Shown piece after piece: positions 18,535 to 27,488 of a DNA stretch of 64,000 bases. Both the position numbers and the translations under genes were made by a program. Every line of letters starts with the position of its first letter. Position 1 is the stretch's first letter. The stretch is from SIG575 sp045542485. Its GTDB lineage: Bacteria; Bacillota; Clostridia; Oscillospirales; Acutalibacteraceae. The stretch is from contig JAZQLC010000046.1 of the NCBI GenBank assembly GCA_045542485.1, positions 24,906 through 88,905 of the forward strand. Direction: 5' to 3'. The notes under the pieces were generated by a model. It worked only from the letters and a program-made list of their open reading frames with translations, searched no databases and was not told where the DNA came from.

Positions 18535-19623
18535 TTAAACATACTCAACTGTGTAACAAGGTGAACGCAGACCGAGCACTTCATAAAGTCTTGCGCCCTT
18601 TACTGTCTTCTGTCCGTCGATGGAAACATTCAGAGCATGTCCGATGTTTTCGTCGATTGCCTTATCGTGCGAGATAACCTGAATCCAATTTTCAGGGTTT
18701 GAAGAAAGCTTCACATCAAAAGCGTTTTCAAGCTTATATCTCATTTCGTCAGCACTGTAAGTCACTATCTTTTCGTAGCCTGAAACTGTATTGTCATATT
18801 TACTTTCAACTCTTGTAAGATAGGGAAGATCCTGAACCCAGATATCTGAACAAGCAGCCGTTGTACCTGCTGAAGTTGCAGAATAAACAGTAAGTGCAAC
18901 CTTGTCGTTATATGTCAGATACTGACCCATAACCTCATCAACAATATCATAGATAACGCCGTTTCTCAGTGCGAGTTTAACATCAGACTTCATAGCGTGA
19001 TCATTTGCAACAAAGTTTTTACCGAAATTATTGTGGTATTTACCGTAGGTATAGATAGCAACGCACTGTGCCTTGAGAGCCTCTGTCTGGAATGAGGGAC
19101 CCATTTCAGCATAAAGAGCACCTGCAAGATAGTCTCTCAAAGAATATTCCTTGCCGTTATACTTAACCTTTTCGGGAGCGTTTGTATCTTCTTCAACCAG
19201 TGTTGTACCGGGATAATAATGATTGAGAATCCATTCATATGTAGCGTCTTCATTTTTTGCATAAAGGTTAGCACCGTTCTGGCTCATACCAATGTCGTGA
19301 CCCCAGCCGTATGTTGTGATTTTGAAAACGCCTTCTTTTTCTGACTTTTCTTCATCCTTACCGAGGATAATATTATAAATTTTCATAGCATCAGCTACAT
19401 CTACATTACCGTCAGAATTAACATCAGCTTTTTTCTCTTCTTCCGCAGTCAATGTGCTTTTGCCTGAAAGATGGTTGAAAACTATCATAGCATCGCTGAC
19501 AGTCACATCGCTGTCGCCATTGACATCGCCCTTGGCAGCCGCGAAAGCATTGACAATACCAACACTGAGAATAAGTGTCAGAACTGCAAGAAGAACACTT
19601 AAAAGTCTTTTTGCTTTATTCAC
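18535..19623 (-). CDS. Secreted dockerin-SpoIID/LytB protein
   Basis: A 362-residue protein with three parts. Residues 1-29 are a signal peptide. Residues 31-87 are a type I dockerin with two calcium loops (DVNGDSDVTVSDAM and DVNSDGNVDVADAM, each followed by a helix). Residues 95-355 are a SpoIID/LytB domain, seen in GWGHDIGMSQNGANLYAKN, LRDYLAGALYAEMGPSFQTEALKAQ and the SATSAGTTAACSDIW segment. SpoIID is a lytic transglycosylase acting on denuded glycan strands during engulfment; the catalytic Glu is probably in YAEMGP. Here the domain order is permuted, with the GHDIGMSQ motif before the EM motif. Fusion to a dockerin implies docking on a cohesin. Confidence 0.85.
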   Translation of the reverse strand: MNKAKRLLSVLLAVLTLILSVGIVNAFAAAKGDVNGDSDVTVSDAMIVFNHLSGKSTLTAEEEKKADVNSDGNVDVADAMKIYNIILGKDEEKSEKEGVFKITTYGWGHDIGMSQNGANLYAKNEDATYEWILNHYYPGTTLVEEDTNAPEKVKYNGKEYSLRDYLAGALYAEMGPSFQTEALKAQCVAIYTYGKYHNNFGKNFVANDHAMKSDVKLALRNGVIYDIVDEVMGQYLTYNDKVALTVYSATSAGTTAACSDIWVQDLPYLTRVESKYDNTVSGYEKIVTYSADEMRYKLENAFDVKLSSNPENWIQVISHDKAIDENIGHALNVSIDGQKTVKGARLYEVLGLRSPCYTVEYV

Positions 19624-19806
19624 TGTTTCTTTTCCCTCCGTACATTTTGTCTTTGTACCGATATTCCGTGCCTTATAATAGTAACAAAAAAATTACAAAA
19701 AATCAAGTCTTTTATAAAATGTTTACATTTTTTTACTTTTTTTAATAGTTATTCTGCACAAATCCACAACATATTGTGTCGGCGTAAATCTGAAAATACA
19801 AAAACA

Positions 19807-19835
19807 AAAGCTGCACCCGGAAAGGGTACAGCTTT
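19807..19835 (-). terminator. Terminator of the T/E-rich lipoprotein gene
   Basis: A 12-bp stem with one G-U pair, 5-nt loop and T-rich tail on the minus strand, about 25 bp beyond the stop codon at 19860. Confidence 0.85.
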
Positions 19836-19859
19836 TTCAGGTTAAAATATTAAGAAATC

Positions 19860-20762
19860 TTAGAATGTAACTGTATAGTCAACAGCTGCTTTAAGGTTCT
19901 TAACGCCAAGTTTAACAACAAGCTTGATGTCAGCATCCTTAACGAGGATGTTTACAAGATAGTGCCACTTACCGCTTTCGATGATACCTGTTTTAGCGTT
20001 GATGTTAGCTTTAACTGTTACGTCTGTGTAAGTAAGAGTAACTGTATCCTTACCTCTTGAGATTTCAGCGCCGAGCTCGTTGAGAGCACCGTCGATGTTA
20101 CCGAGAGTACCGATAACGCGACCAACAGGACCCTGTGAACCGTCAGCTGTGGGGCCGTCTGTCTGCTCTTTACCTACGATTTCAACTGTGATAACGCCGT
20201 TCTTTTCTGAAGCCTTGATGTCCTTGATGTCTGACATCTTGATTTCACCGTAACCGGGAATGTTAGATGTTGAAGATGAGTTTCTCTTAAGAGTATCGTC
20301 GATGATGGGAGATACGATGCCGAGAACGCTGCCGAGACCGCCGTCTGCAGTGATTTTACCGCCGTAACCGAGAACCATCTTTGACTGACCCTGAGGAGCC
20401 TTCTTGTCTGTTGCTACAACAGCCTTGTTGTAGAAGTCAAGGATTTCCTGCTTTGTCCACTGTGAAACAGGCTTTGTGCCTTCGTTCTTTGTGGGCTTTT
20501 CAGTTTTGTCTTCTTCTGTTTCTTCTTCTGTAACTTCTTCTGTTACAACTTCGCCTTCTTCGTCTGTAACTTCTTCACCGTTTTCATCTGTTACAGCTTC
20601 TGTGGGAGTTTCAGCGTCTTCTGTTACATCTTCACCGTTTACGGGAGCTTCTGTTGTAACTTCAGGATTTGTTGTTGTTTCTTCTCCGTCACCGTTACCG
20701 CCACATGCTGCGAAACATACGAGCATAACAAGAGCCATGAGAAGTGCTAAAAACTTTTTCAT
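19860..20762 (-). CDS. Lipoprotein with T/E-rich linker, copy A
   Basis: A 300-residue lipoprotein: signal peptide with lipobox FAACGG, an acidic Thr/Glu-rich linker at about residues 25-95 (TTEAPVNGEDVTED, EEVTEEETEED), then a 200-residue beta-rich domain with no recognised family. The first 95 residues are nearly identical to those of the lipoprotein at 58142, while the C-terminal parts are related only loosely: both have a WT/WS-x-x-E(I/V)L start, then alternating beta strands ending in VTYTNF or VDYTVTF. An extracytoplasmic substrate- or matrix-binding role is possible but unproven. Confidence 0.85.
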   Translation of the reverse strand: MKKFLALLMALVMLVCFAACGGNGDGEETTTNPEVTTEAPVNGEDVTEDAETPTEAVTDENGEEVTDEEGEVVTEEVTEEETEEDKTEKPTKNEGTKPVSQWTKQEILDFYNKAVVATDKKAPQGQSKMVLGYGGKITADGGLGSVLGIVSPIIDDTLKRNSSSTSNIPGYGEIKMSDIKDIKASEKNGVITVEIVGKEQTDGPTADGSQGPVGRVIGTLGNIDGALNELGAEISRGKDTVTLTYTDVTVKANINAKTGIIESGKWHYLVNILVKDADIKLVVKLGVKNLKAAVDYTVTF

Positions 20763-20803
20763 TGGATTTGTTCCCCTTTCAAAAATATTATTAGAACACT
20801 ATA

Positions 20804-20832
20804 AATCTACTACAAAATTGAATTTTTGTCAA
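20804..20832 (-). promoter_or_regulatory. Promoter of lipoprotein copy A
   Basis: Minus strand TTGACA, 17-bp spacer, TAGATT. The surrounding bases (CTATTGACAAAA... TTGTAGTA) match the promoter of copy B at 59159. Confidence 0.7.
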
Positions 20833-20870
20833 TAGAATATAAATTATAAAAAGTAAAAACAAATTAAAAA

Positions 20871-21521
20871 TCAGGCATTAATGGTTTTCACTATCTCAGA
20901 CGCAGACGATACTATAAAATCTGCACCTGATTTTTCAAGAACAACCCTGTCACGGAATCCCCAGAGAACGCCGATTGCTTTCAGCCCTGCATTATGGGCA
21001 GTGAGTATGTCTGTGTCGGAATCACCCACAAAAATACAATCTTCTCTGTTCAGTCCCAGTTCCTTCATAGCTGAAAAAACCATTCCGGGGTCAGGTTTTG
21101 AAGGACATCCCTCTTTGGCACCAACTGCAAGAGTTATAAGCTCACCGAAATATATTCTGCAGAGATTTTTAACTGCATCATCATTTTTATTTGATGTGAC
21201 AACAGTTTTTATACCCAAATCATTCAGCTCCTCAAGGCACTGAATAATCCCCTCATACGGGCGGGTTTTGTTCTGCATATTTCTGCCGTAACACTTTCTG
21301 AAACAATCATATGCCGACTCCGTGTCGTCTTCTCGGAATTTTCCGGGAAGGCTTCTTTCTACAAGTTTTCTCATTCCGTTTCCCACAAACTGTCTTATTT
21401 CCTCATAACTTCTTGCGGGGCAGGAAAATTTTTCAAGCATTTCGTTCACACTGTCAGCAAGGTCCTCCAGCGTGTCAAGAAGCGTTCCGTCAAGGTCAAA
21501 AATCACACATTTGTATTTCAT
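20871..21521 (-). CDS. HAD-family phosphatase (phosphoglycolate phosphatase-like)
   Basis: A 216-residue HAD hydrolase of the Gph/PpaX type: motif I FDLDGTLLDT with the nucleophile Asp, a helical cap domain (residues 15-85), motif II TSNKN, and motif IV GDSDTDILTAHNAG. It starts at an ATG overlapping the rnfB stop (ATGA), so it is translated as the last gene of the Rnf operon, although a metabolic link to Rnf is not obvious. The substrate could be phosphoglycolate, pyrophosphate or a sugar phosphate. Confidence 0.9.
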   Translation of the reverse strand: MKYKCVIFDLDGTLLDTLEDLADSVNEMLEKFSCPARSYEEIRQFVGNGMRKLVERSLPGKFREDDTESAYDCFRKCYGRNMQNKTRPYEGIIQCLEELNDLGIKTVVTSNKNDDAVKNLCRIYFGELITLAVGAKEGCPSKPDPGMVFSAMKELGLNREDCIFVGDSDTDILTAHNAGLKAIGVLWGFRDRVVLEKSGADFIVSSASEIVKTINA

Positions 21522-22321
21522 CCCAGATTCACAAGTGTTATACACTTAACGGGACAAACTTCTGTACATTTACCGCAGCCTGTGCACTTGTCATAGTCAA
21601 CGTGCGCACGGTTGCCTTCAACAGTAACCGCACCGACCTCACAGGCCTTTGCACATTTCATACAACCGATACAGCCTGTTTTACATTCCTTTCTTGTCAT
21701 AGCACCCTTGTCACCGTTCTTACAGAGAACAGCAGCTTTTTCCTGATGAACAGGCATAAGCTCAATAAGGTGTTTGGGACAAGTGTTAATGCACATTCCA
21801 CAGGCACGACACAATGTGGGGTCGATTCTTGCCACACCGTCACAGATTTTAATTGCGTTATAGGGACAAGCCACTACGCAGTCGCCGAAGCCGATACAAC
21901 CGTACTGACATTTTTTGGGACCGCCGAAAAGCTGTTCTGCCATTTTACAGCTCTGCACACCCACATAGTCAAGCTTTGTGTCACAGTTTCCGCAGCTTCC
22001 CTGACAAAGCACGATTGCAGCTTTCGGGTCAACTATACCTGCAGCAAGGCCGGTGATTTCCGCAATCTGAGCCGACACCTCACTGCCACCGGGAGAACAG
22101 AGATTTGTTTCCGTTGTTTCGCCCTTTGAAAGAGCAGCAGCATAACCGTCACAACCTGAGAATCCACAGGCACCGCAGTTGGCGCCGGGAAGACATTCTC
22201 TGATTTTTTCAGCCTTTTCGTCAACGGGCACAGCCATAACAATTGACGCAATTGCAAGGCCGAGACCGGCAATAAGACCGATTGAGGCAACAATGATAAT
22301 TGCAATAACTATTGGACTCAT
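21518..22321 (-). CDS. rnfB: Rnf complex subunit B (multi-ferredoxin)
   Basis: A 267-residue RnfB: N-terminal membrane helix (residues 4-30), the 4Fe-4S NCGACGFSGCDGYA domain, a further Cys-rich segment (CQGSCGNCDTK), then four ferredoxin-type motifs such as CRACGMCINTCP, CIGCMKCAKACE and CTGCGKCTEVCP. RnfB takes electrons from reduced ferredoxin and passes them into the ion-pumping complex. The longer clostridial type with six clusters is seen here. It is the last rnf gene in the order C-D-G-E-A-B. Confidence 0.97.
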   Translation of the reverse strand: MSPIVIAIIIVASIGLIAGLGLAIASIVMAVPVDEKAEKIRECLPGANCGACGFSGCDGYAAALSKGETTETNLCSPGGSEVSAQIAEITGLAAGIVDPKAAIVLCQGSCGNCDTKLDYVGVQSCKMAEQLFGGPKKCQYGCIGFGDCVVACPYNAIKICDGVARIDPTLCRACGMCINTCPKHLIELMPVHQEKAAVLCKNGDKGAMTRKECKTGCIGCMKCAKACEVGAVTVEGNRAHVDYDKCTGCGKCTEVCPVKCITLVNLG

Positions 22322-22333
22322 TCTGTTACCTCC

Positions 22334-22930
22334 TTAAGCGAAAAGATTGTCTACAAGTCCTGCAAAGCCGAGGAAAGACATTGAAACGAGGGCTGCTGCT
22401 ACAAGAGTTATGGGCAGACCCTTAAGGCTTTCAGGAATATCACTTGATTCCATTCTCTCGCGGACGCCTGAAAACATTACCATAGCTACAAGGAAACCGA
22501 TACCGCCGCCGAGAGAGTTAATCATTGACTGCGCAAAACCGTAGCCGTTGTCGATGTTGAGAAGAACAACACCCAGAACTGCACAGTTTGTAGTAATAAG
22601 AGGAAGATAAATGCCCAGTGAATTATAAAGAGGAGGCATATATTTCTTCAGAACGATTTCAACAAGCTGAACAAGTGCCGCAATAACAAGAATAAATACG
22701 ATAGTCTGGAGATATTCAAGACCGTGCTTTACAAGAAGATTGTTGATAGGATATGTTACGGCTGTTGAAAGCACCATAACAAAGATAACTGCAAGTCCCA
22801 TACCCGTAGCAGTTTTTGTTTTCTTTGAAACGCCGAGGAAGGGGCAGATGCCGAGGAATTTAGCAAGAACAAAGTTCTGTGTAAGGATTGCAGTAAGCAG
22901 AATCGCAAGTAAAGGTTTTAAAGTAGTCAT
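22334..22930 (-). CDS. rnfA: Rnf complex subunit A
   Basis: A 198-residue integral membrane protein with about six helices and the family signatures NFVLAKFLGICPFLGVSKK and LITTNCAVLGVVLLN, whose Cys residues hold the intramembrane iron-sulfur centre shared with RnfE. It starts inside the end of rnfE (ATGA overlap) and lies 12 bp before rnfB. Confidence 0.97.
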   Translation of the reverse strand: MTTLKPLLAILLTAILTQNFVLAKFLGICPFLGVSKKTKTATGMGLAVIFVMVLSTAVTYPINNLLVKHGLEYLQTIVFILVIAALVQLVEIVLKKYMPPLYNSLGIYLPLITTNCAVLGVVLLNIDNGYGFAQSMINSLGGGIGFLVAMVMFSGVRERMESSDIPESLKGLPITLVAAALVSMSFLGFAGLVDNLFA

Positions 22931-23640
22931 CTGTCACACTCCTCCTTTTCCTGGGCTGTGCAGGTTGCAAACATAGGACACGCCTTGCATGAATGAAGCT
23001 GAGCTTTTTCCTTACCTTTTTTCTCTGCGATTTTGTTGGCAGCCATAATGAGCATACCAAACACAAAGAAACCGCCGGGAGCAAGAATGAAAATAAGAAT
23101 GGGGTTTTCACCAAACACTGAATTCCACAGAGGCTGACCTCCGTTAATAAGACTGATTGTGATTGTGCCCGTTCCGAAAAATTCTCTGATAAAGCCCATC
23201 AGGAACAAAGCAATTGTAAATCCTATGCCCATTCCAAGGCCGTCAACTGCTGAAGCAAGAACACTGTTTTTACCTGCAAAGGCTTCTGCTCTGCCAAGAA
23301 TAATACAGTTAACAACAATAAGCGGAAGATAAACACCAAGCTGCTCGTCAAGTGACGGAGTAAAAGCTTTTACCAGCATCTGAACAATTGTAACGAAAGA
23401 TGCGATAACCACGATGTAAGCAGGAATTCTGACCTTTGAAGGAATAATCTTTCTGAGGGCAGAAATTACAACGTTTGAACAGATAAGAACAATTGATGCA
23501 GCAAGACCCATACCGACTGCACTTTCAACTGATGTTGAAACAGCAAGAGTGGGACAAGTACCGAGAACTAAGCGAAGAACCGGGTTTTCATCGAGAAAGC
23601 CTTTTATCAGCTCTTTCATGAGAGATTTTTTCTCTGCCAT
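22927..23640 (-). CDS. rnfE: Rnf complex subunit E
   Basis: A 237-residue RnfE with six helices and motifs NPVLRLVLGTCPTLAVS and LPLIVVNCIILGRAEAFA. The C-terminus carries an extra cytoplasmic Cys-rich tail (CKACPMFATC...C), a feature known in clostridial RnfE proteins and absent from proteobacterial ones. Together with RnfA it forms the central membrane core. It overlaps rnfG by one base (TAATG). Confidence 0.96.
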   Translation of the reverse strand: MAEKKSLMKELIKGFLDENPVLRLVLGTCPTLAVSTSVESAVGMGLAASIVLICSNVVISALRKIIPSKVRIPAYIVVIASFVTIVQMLVKAFTPSLDEQLGVYLPLIVVNCIILGRAEAFAGKNSVLASAVDGLGMGIGFTIALFLMGFIREFFGTGTITISLINGGQPLWNSVFGENPILIFILAPGGFFVFGMLIMAANKIAEKKGKEKAQLHSCKACPMFATCTAQEKEECDR

Positions 23641-24203
23641 TATTTATCCCCTCCTGTCACTGTTTTGAATGTTTCTACTGCAGCGTTCACTGCATCTGTC
23701 ACTGCCTGAGTTGTGATTGTAGCACCTGTAAGTGCCTGAATCTCATTTTCTCCTGCATCTGATTTGACAACTGTGAATTCACCGCTGTTTCCTACATACT
23801 GGTTTCTGAATTCATCTTTTTTAGCGTTCATACCGAGACCTGCCGTTTCTTCAATGGCAAGAATTTTCATACCTGTAACATTACCGTCAGCGCCGATACC
23901 TGTCATAACCTTGATTTCACCGCCGTAACCCTTTGAAGCCGTTGTGAAAACATAACCGATTACTTTGCCGTCTTTATCGAGTGCATCAACATATGTTACT
24001 TCGCCGACTGTCTTCACATCTGAGAAAGAATCAGCGTCAGCAAAAACAAGCTGTCTTGCTTCGATTTCGGCAAGGGCATTGTTTTCGGCAATTTTCGGAG
24101 CTGTGACTGAGTTTGTCACTGCGAGAATTGCTGTACAGATTGCTGCGATAAGAAAAAGAATTATTGCAGGAAGCGCAACTTCCTTGAAACTGAATTTTTT
24201 CAT
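23640..24203 (-). CDS. rnfG: Rnf complex subunit G (flavoprotein)
   Basis: A 187-residue RnfG with one N-terminal membrane helix and an extracytoplasmic FMN-binding domain. The covalent flavin site is the Thr of the TGATITT motif near residue 160, the target of ApbE. MNAKKDEFRNQYVG and ETAGLGM are other family segments. It lies in the operon between rnfD and rnfE with one-base overlaps on both sides. Confidence 0.96.
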   Translation of the reverse strand: MKKFSFKEVALPAIILFLIAAICTAILAVTNSVTAPKIAENNALAEIEARQLVFADADSFSDVKTVGEVTYVDALDKDGKVIGYVFTTASKGYGGEIKVMTGIGADGNVTGMKILAIEETAGLGMNAKKDEFRNQYVGNSGEFTVVKSDAGENEIQALTGATITTQAVTDAVNAAVETFKTVTGGDK

Positions 24204-25210
24204 TATGCTTCAGCCTCCTTTTTCGCCTTTTTCTCCTTGACTGTGCCGAAAGGCTTGGGAGTTGTAAGGTTTTCAATATGAGGAACAAGAATGTTCATAA
24301 TGATAATCGCAAAAGACACACCCTCGGGAAGATTGCCGAAAAGTCTGATGAGTGCAGTTATAACACCGCAGCCTACACCGAAAATTATCTGACCCTTGAA
24401 GTTTATGGGAGATGTTGTGTAGTCTGTTGCCATAAAGATTGCACCAAGAAGAAGACCACCTGCAAGAATTTCATAAGCTAGGAACTTAATATTGAAATCA
24501 CCTGCTATGAACATAATTACTGCAAATGAGCCCACATATGAAAGCGGAATTGTAAGCTTGATAACCTTTCTTACAAGAAGATAAACAAGACCTGCAAGAA
24601 GAGCTATCGCACACACCTCACCCAGTGAACCTGCGCGTTTACCTAAAAGCATATCAAGAAGCGAAGGAAGTCCGTCAAATGATTCTGCTGTGATTTCGCC
24701 GCTTCTGTAAATATCTTTGATTGCACCCAGAGGAGAAGCAGTTGTAACTGTTTCTGTTTTCCAGGAAAGAGGAGCGTTCCATTTGCCCATCTCTGTGGGG
24801 AATGACGCGATAAGCATAATTCTCGCTGCAAGTGCAGGGTTTACAAAGTTCATACCGATGCCGCCGAACATCTGTTTTACCACAACAATTGCAAGAATGT
24901 CACCGAGAACAACCATCCACAAAGGCATTGAAACGGGAACGTTGAAAGCAATAAGCAAACCTGTCACGATTGCACTCAGATCACCGATTGTCTGATGTCT
25001 TTTCATCACAATGCGTGATACATATTCTGCAAGAATACAGGCACCAACCGATACTGCAGAAACAATAAGCGTTCTGTATCCGAAAAGGATTGTTGCCGCA
25101 ATAAGTGAGGGAACAAGAGCGATTACAACATCAAGCATAATTCTTGTAACCGTGTCTTTTGAATGGTCGTGCGGTGACGCACTGACTAAAAGCTTTTTAT
25201 CAAGAGTCAT
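24203..25210 (-). CDS. rnfD: Rnf complex subunit D
   Basis: A 335-residue polytopic protein of the NqrB/RnfD family, about nine or ten helices. Segments QMFGGIGMNFVNPALAARI and MATDYTTSPINFKG are family signatures; TVTTASPLGA holds the Thr expected to carry covalent FMN. It provides the ion path of the complex together with RnfA/E. The ATG overlaps the rnfC stop (ATGA). Confidence 0.96.
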   Translation of the reverse strand: MTLDKKLLVSASPHDHSKDTVTRIMLDVVIALVPSLIAATILFGYRTLIVSAVSVGACILAEYVSRIVMKRHQTIGDLSAIVTGLLIAFNVPVSMPLWMVVLGDILAIVVVKQMFGGIGMNFVNPALAARIMLIASFPTEMGKWNAPLSWKTETVTTASPLGAIKDIYRSGEITAESFDGLPSLLDMLLGKRAGSLGEVCAIALLAGLVYLLVRKVIKLTIPLSYVGSFAVIMFIAGDFNIKFLAYEILAGGLLLGAIFMATDYTTSPINFKGQIIFGVGCGVITALIRLFGNLPEGVSFAIIIMNILVPHIENLTTPKPFGTVKEKKAKKEAEA

Positions 25211-26553
25211 TTCTTTGCTGCCTCCCTTACTACTGATTTTGCAAGACGCATATACTGAACAAGCGGTTTACCTGCAGGGCATGAATATGCACAGCTGCCG
25301 CATTCCATACATACGTTGATACCGATTTTATTAAGACTGTCAACATCGCCGATTTTCGCATATCTCTCAATAAGAGTAGGCATAAGGCTCATAGGACAAG
25401 CTGATGCACATCTGCCGCAACGGATACAGTCACGCTCCGTTTTGAGCTCTGCGTCATCCTTTGCAAAAGCGAGAATTGCGTTGTTGCTCTTGATCATGGG
25501 AACGTCTACCCCGAAAACAGCCATACCCATCATAGGACCACCTGAAAGAATTTTTCCGGGTTCTGACTTAAAGCCACCACAGAAGTCAATAATTTCAGAA
25601 ATACTTGTACCGATAGGAACACGCACATTTTTAGGCTCTGCGATTGCTGAACCGTCTACGGTCATTGAACGGCTGACTAAAGGTCTGCCCGTTCTCATAT
25701 ATCTGCCGATAAACGCAGCACTTGCAACGTTCATAACAACACAACCAACATCTGCAGGAAGCTTTCCGGGAGGAACGCGTCTGCCTGTTGCTGACTGAAC
25801 CATCATTTTTTCAGCACCCTGAGGATAAACTGATTTAAGAGTCATCAGCTTAACATTATCCTTGACTTTGAATTCACCTGCAATCGCCTGTAAGGCCTTA
25901 AAAGCCTGAGGCTTGTTGTCCTCAATAGCGATAATTACATTGGGGATTTCAAGCCATTTCTGAAGAAGCTGAATGCCGCCGATAATGTTCTTTGAATTCT
26001 CCAGACATTCACGGTAGTCAACAGTAATATAAGGCTCACACTCTGCTGCGTTGATAATAAGAGTATCGATATTTTTCTCTTTGGGGAAAGCAAGTTTCAC
26101 ATGAGTGGGGAAACCTGCGCCACCGAGACCTACAAGTCCCGAAGCTCTCACAGCCTTTATGAAATCTTCACGGCTTTCAACGACGGGGGGCTGGATTCCC
26201 TCCCACTGACGCATCTCGCCGTCTGACTCAATTGTAACACCCTTTGTTACAACACCGCTGGGAAGACTTACATCTCCCACTGCAACAACCTTACCTGAGA
26301 TTGAAGCGTGAATAGGTGCAGAAACAAATTTTTCTGTATCACCCACAACCTGTCCTACACTGATAATATCTCCGACCTTAACGGTGGGTTCACAAGGAAC
26401 ACCGATATGCTGCTGCATAGGAAGTACGATTTTTGAAGGTGGTGCCATTCTTACAACCGGCATTTCAGCAGTGTTTTTGTGGTGTTTTACATGCACCCCG
26501 CCACGCACCTGCCTGACTGCCTTAAGAACGCCTTCAGGTCTTTTAAAACTCAT
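25207..26553 (-). CDS. rnfC: Rnf complex subunit C
   Basis: A 448-residue RnfC: N-terminal barrel-sandwich domain, the NADH/FMN-binding NuoF-like core with GLGGAGFPTHVK and INAAECEPYITVD, and two 4Fe-4S motifs near the C-terminus (CIRCGRCASACP and CMECGSCAYSCPAGKP). It is the subunit where NAD+ is reduced. It is the first rnf gene, 28 bp after the Gx-transporter gene. Confidence 0.97.
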   Translation of the reverse strand: MSFKRPEGVLKAVRQVRGGVHVKHHKNTAEMPVVRMAPPSKIVLPMQQHIGVPCEPTVKVGDIISVGQVVGDTEKFVSAPIHASISGKVVAVGDVSLPSGVVTKGVTIESDGEMRQWEGIQPPVVESREDFIKAVRASGLVGLGGAGFPTHVKLAFPKEKNIDTLIINAAECEPYITVDYRECLENSKNIIGGIQLLQKWLEIPNVIIAIEDNKPQAFKALQAIAGEFKVKDNVKLMTLKSVYPQGAEKMMVQSATGRRVPPGKLPADVGCVVMNVASAAFIGRYMRTGRPLVSRSMTVDGSAIAEPKNVRVPIGTSISEIIDFCGGFKSEPGKILSGGPMMGMAVFGVDVPMIKSNNAILAFAKDDAELKTERDCIRCGRCASACPMSLMPTLIERYAKIGDVDSLNKIGINVCMECGSCAYSCPAGKPLVQYMRLAKSVVREAAKK

Positions 26554-26581
26554 TAGACCACATTCCTTTCTATAAATATCA

Positions 26582-27097
26582 CTATGTGAAATATTTTGAT
26601 TGCTTCATAAGAAGCGGCATCACTGCCTTCAGGATTATTCCTGTAATTATTCCCATAACCACACCGCTGAGAAGAAGCACAGGAGCGTAGTTAATCATAG
26701 CCGTAGTTTTTGTGATTATAATTGATACTATAAACTGTCCCAGATTATGACAAAGGGACGAAACAACTGCAACACCGATGTATCCTGCCTTGTCTTTCAC
26801 GAATCTTATCATAAGGCACATCGCAATTGTGCTGAGAAGGCCTCCGCCGAAACTCATAAAGAAAGCTGTTACACCTCTTGTGAGAAGGGCAAAAAGAGAT
26901 TTAATCAGCGTCACTGTCAGCGCGGGGAAAAATCCCATTGTCCCTGCAGTGAACATCGTAACAATATTTGAAAGTCCTAATTTCACTCCCGGAGGCAGAA
27001 AAGGCATGGCAGGTAGCAGATTTTCAAGAAAAGCAAGAGCCAGTGCCTGTGCAGACAAAATTCCCAGAAGTGCAATTTTCTGCGTTTTTGTTTTCAT
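26582..27097 (-). CDS. Gx transporter family membrane protein (HepPP synthase component I-like)
   Basis: A 171-residue polytopic protein of the Gx transporter / Hpre_diP_synt_I family, recognised from LENLLPAMPFLPPGVKLGLSNIVTMF and the GGGLLSTIAMCLMIRF stretch. Members are predicted ECF-type S-component-like transporters and are often encoded with NusG-II proteins and ApbE. It lies between the NusG-II gene and rnfC, so flavin or precursor supply to Rnf is a reasonable guess, not a demonstrated role. Confidence 0.85.
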   Translation of the reverse strand: MKTKTQKIALLGILSAQALALAFLENLLPAMPFLPPGVKLGLSNIVTMFTAGTMGFFPALTVTLIKSLFALLTRGVTAFFMSFGGGLLSTIAMCLMIRFVKDKAGYIGVAVVSSLCHNLGQFIVSIIITKTTAMINYAPVLLLSGVVMGIITGIILKAVMPLLMKQSKYFT

Positions 27098-27110
27098 ATT
27101 TTCCTCAAAT

Positions 27111-27488
27111 CTAATAAACTATTGCATCAGGTGATTTGTCCTTTACACCCGAAATTTTTATAATAACCTTTTCAGGCAGACAGGCTGCAAAATCACCGTT
27201 CTTATAAAGCTCACCGCTCCCTACACAAACTCCGTCGGGGCAGGAGGATTTTTGAAAATAAATTTTTCCGTTTTCTGCCACAATCACAACAGAAGAATTT
27301 TCTCCCGTGACAATTTTCTTTTCTTCATTTTCTGAAAGATTTACGCTTTCCACAAGCTTTCCGTCAAAATAAACTTCAGCCAGTAAATCCTTGTGTAAAA
27401 AATTTTTGAAGATGAAAAAGGATGCTATTATCAGACCGATGAACAATATCAGAAAAATATCATTTTTCGTAATCAGTTTTCTTTCCAT
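27111..27488 (-). CDS. NusG domain II-containing membrane protein
   Basis: A 125-residue protein with one N-terminal membrane helix (about residues 11-28) and an extracytoplasmic NusG_II-type beta-barrel. A Cys pair (SSCPDGVCVGSG) and the final AACLPEKVIIKI match this family. It is common in operons with ApbE and Rnf, and the Cys pair might serve redox or flavin handling. It overlaps the end of apbE by 16 bp. Confidence 0.88.
   Translation of the reverse strand: MERKLITKNDIFLILFIGLIIASFFIFKNFLHKDLLAEVYFDGKLVESVNLSENEEKKIVTGENSSVVIVAENGKIYFQKSSCPDGVCVGSGELYKNGDFAACLPEKVIIKISGVKDKSPDAIVY

Noticed and set aside
20480..20700. Short tandem repeats in the T/E-rich lipoprotein as a CRISPR or satellite
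   Set aside because: The repetition comes from coding of VTEE/TTE-like residues and has no regular repeat-spacer structure; no CRISPR-like array occurs in the window.
21311..22129. A 272-codon plus-strand ORF opposite rnfB and the HAD gene
   Set aside because: Cys-rich only because the opposite strand of the iron-sulfur motifs reads that way; it has no family match or ribosome site.
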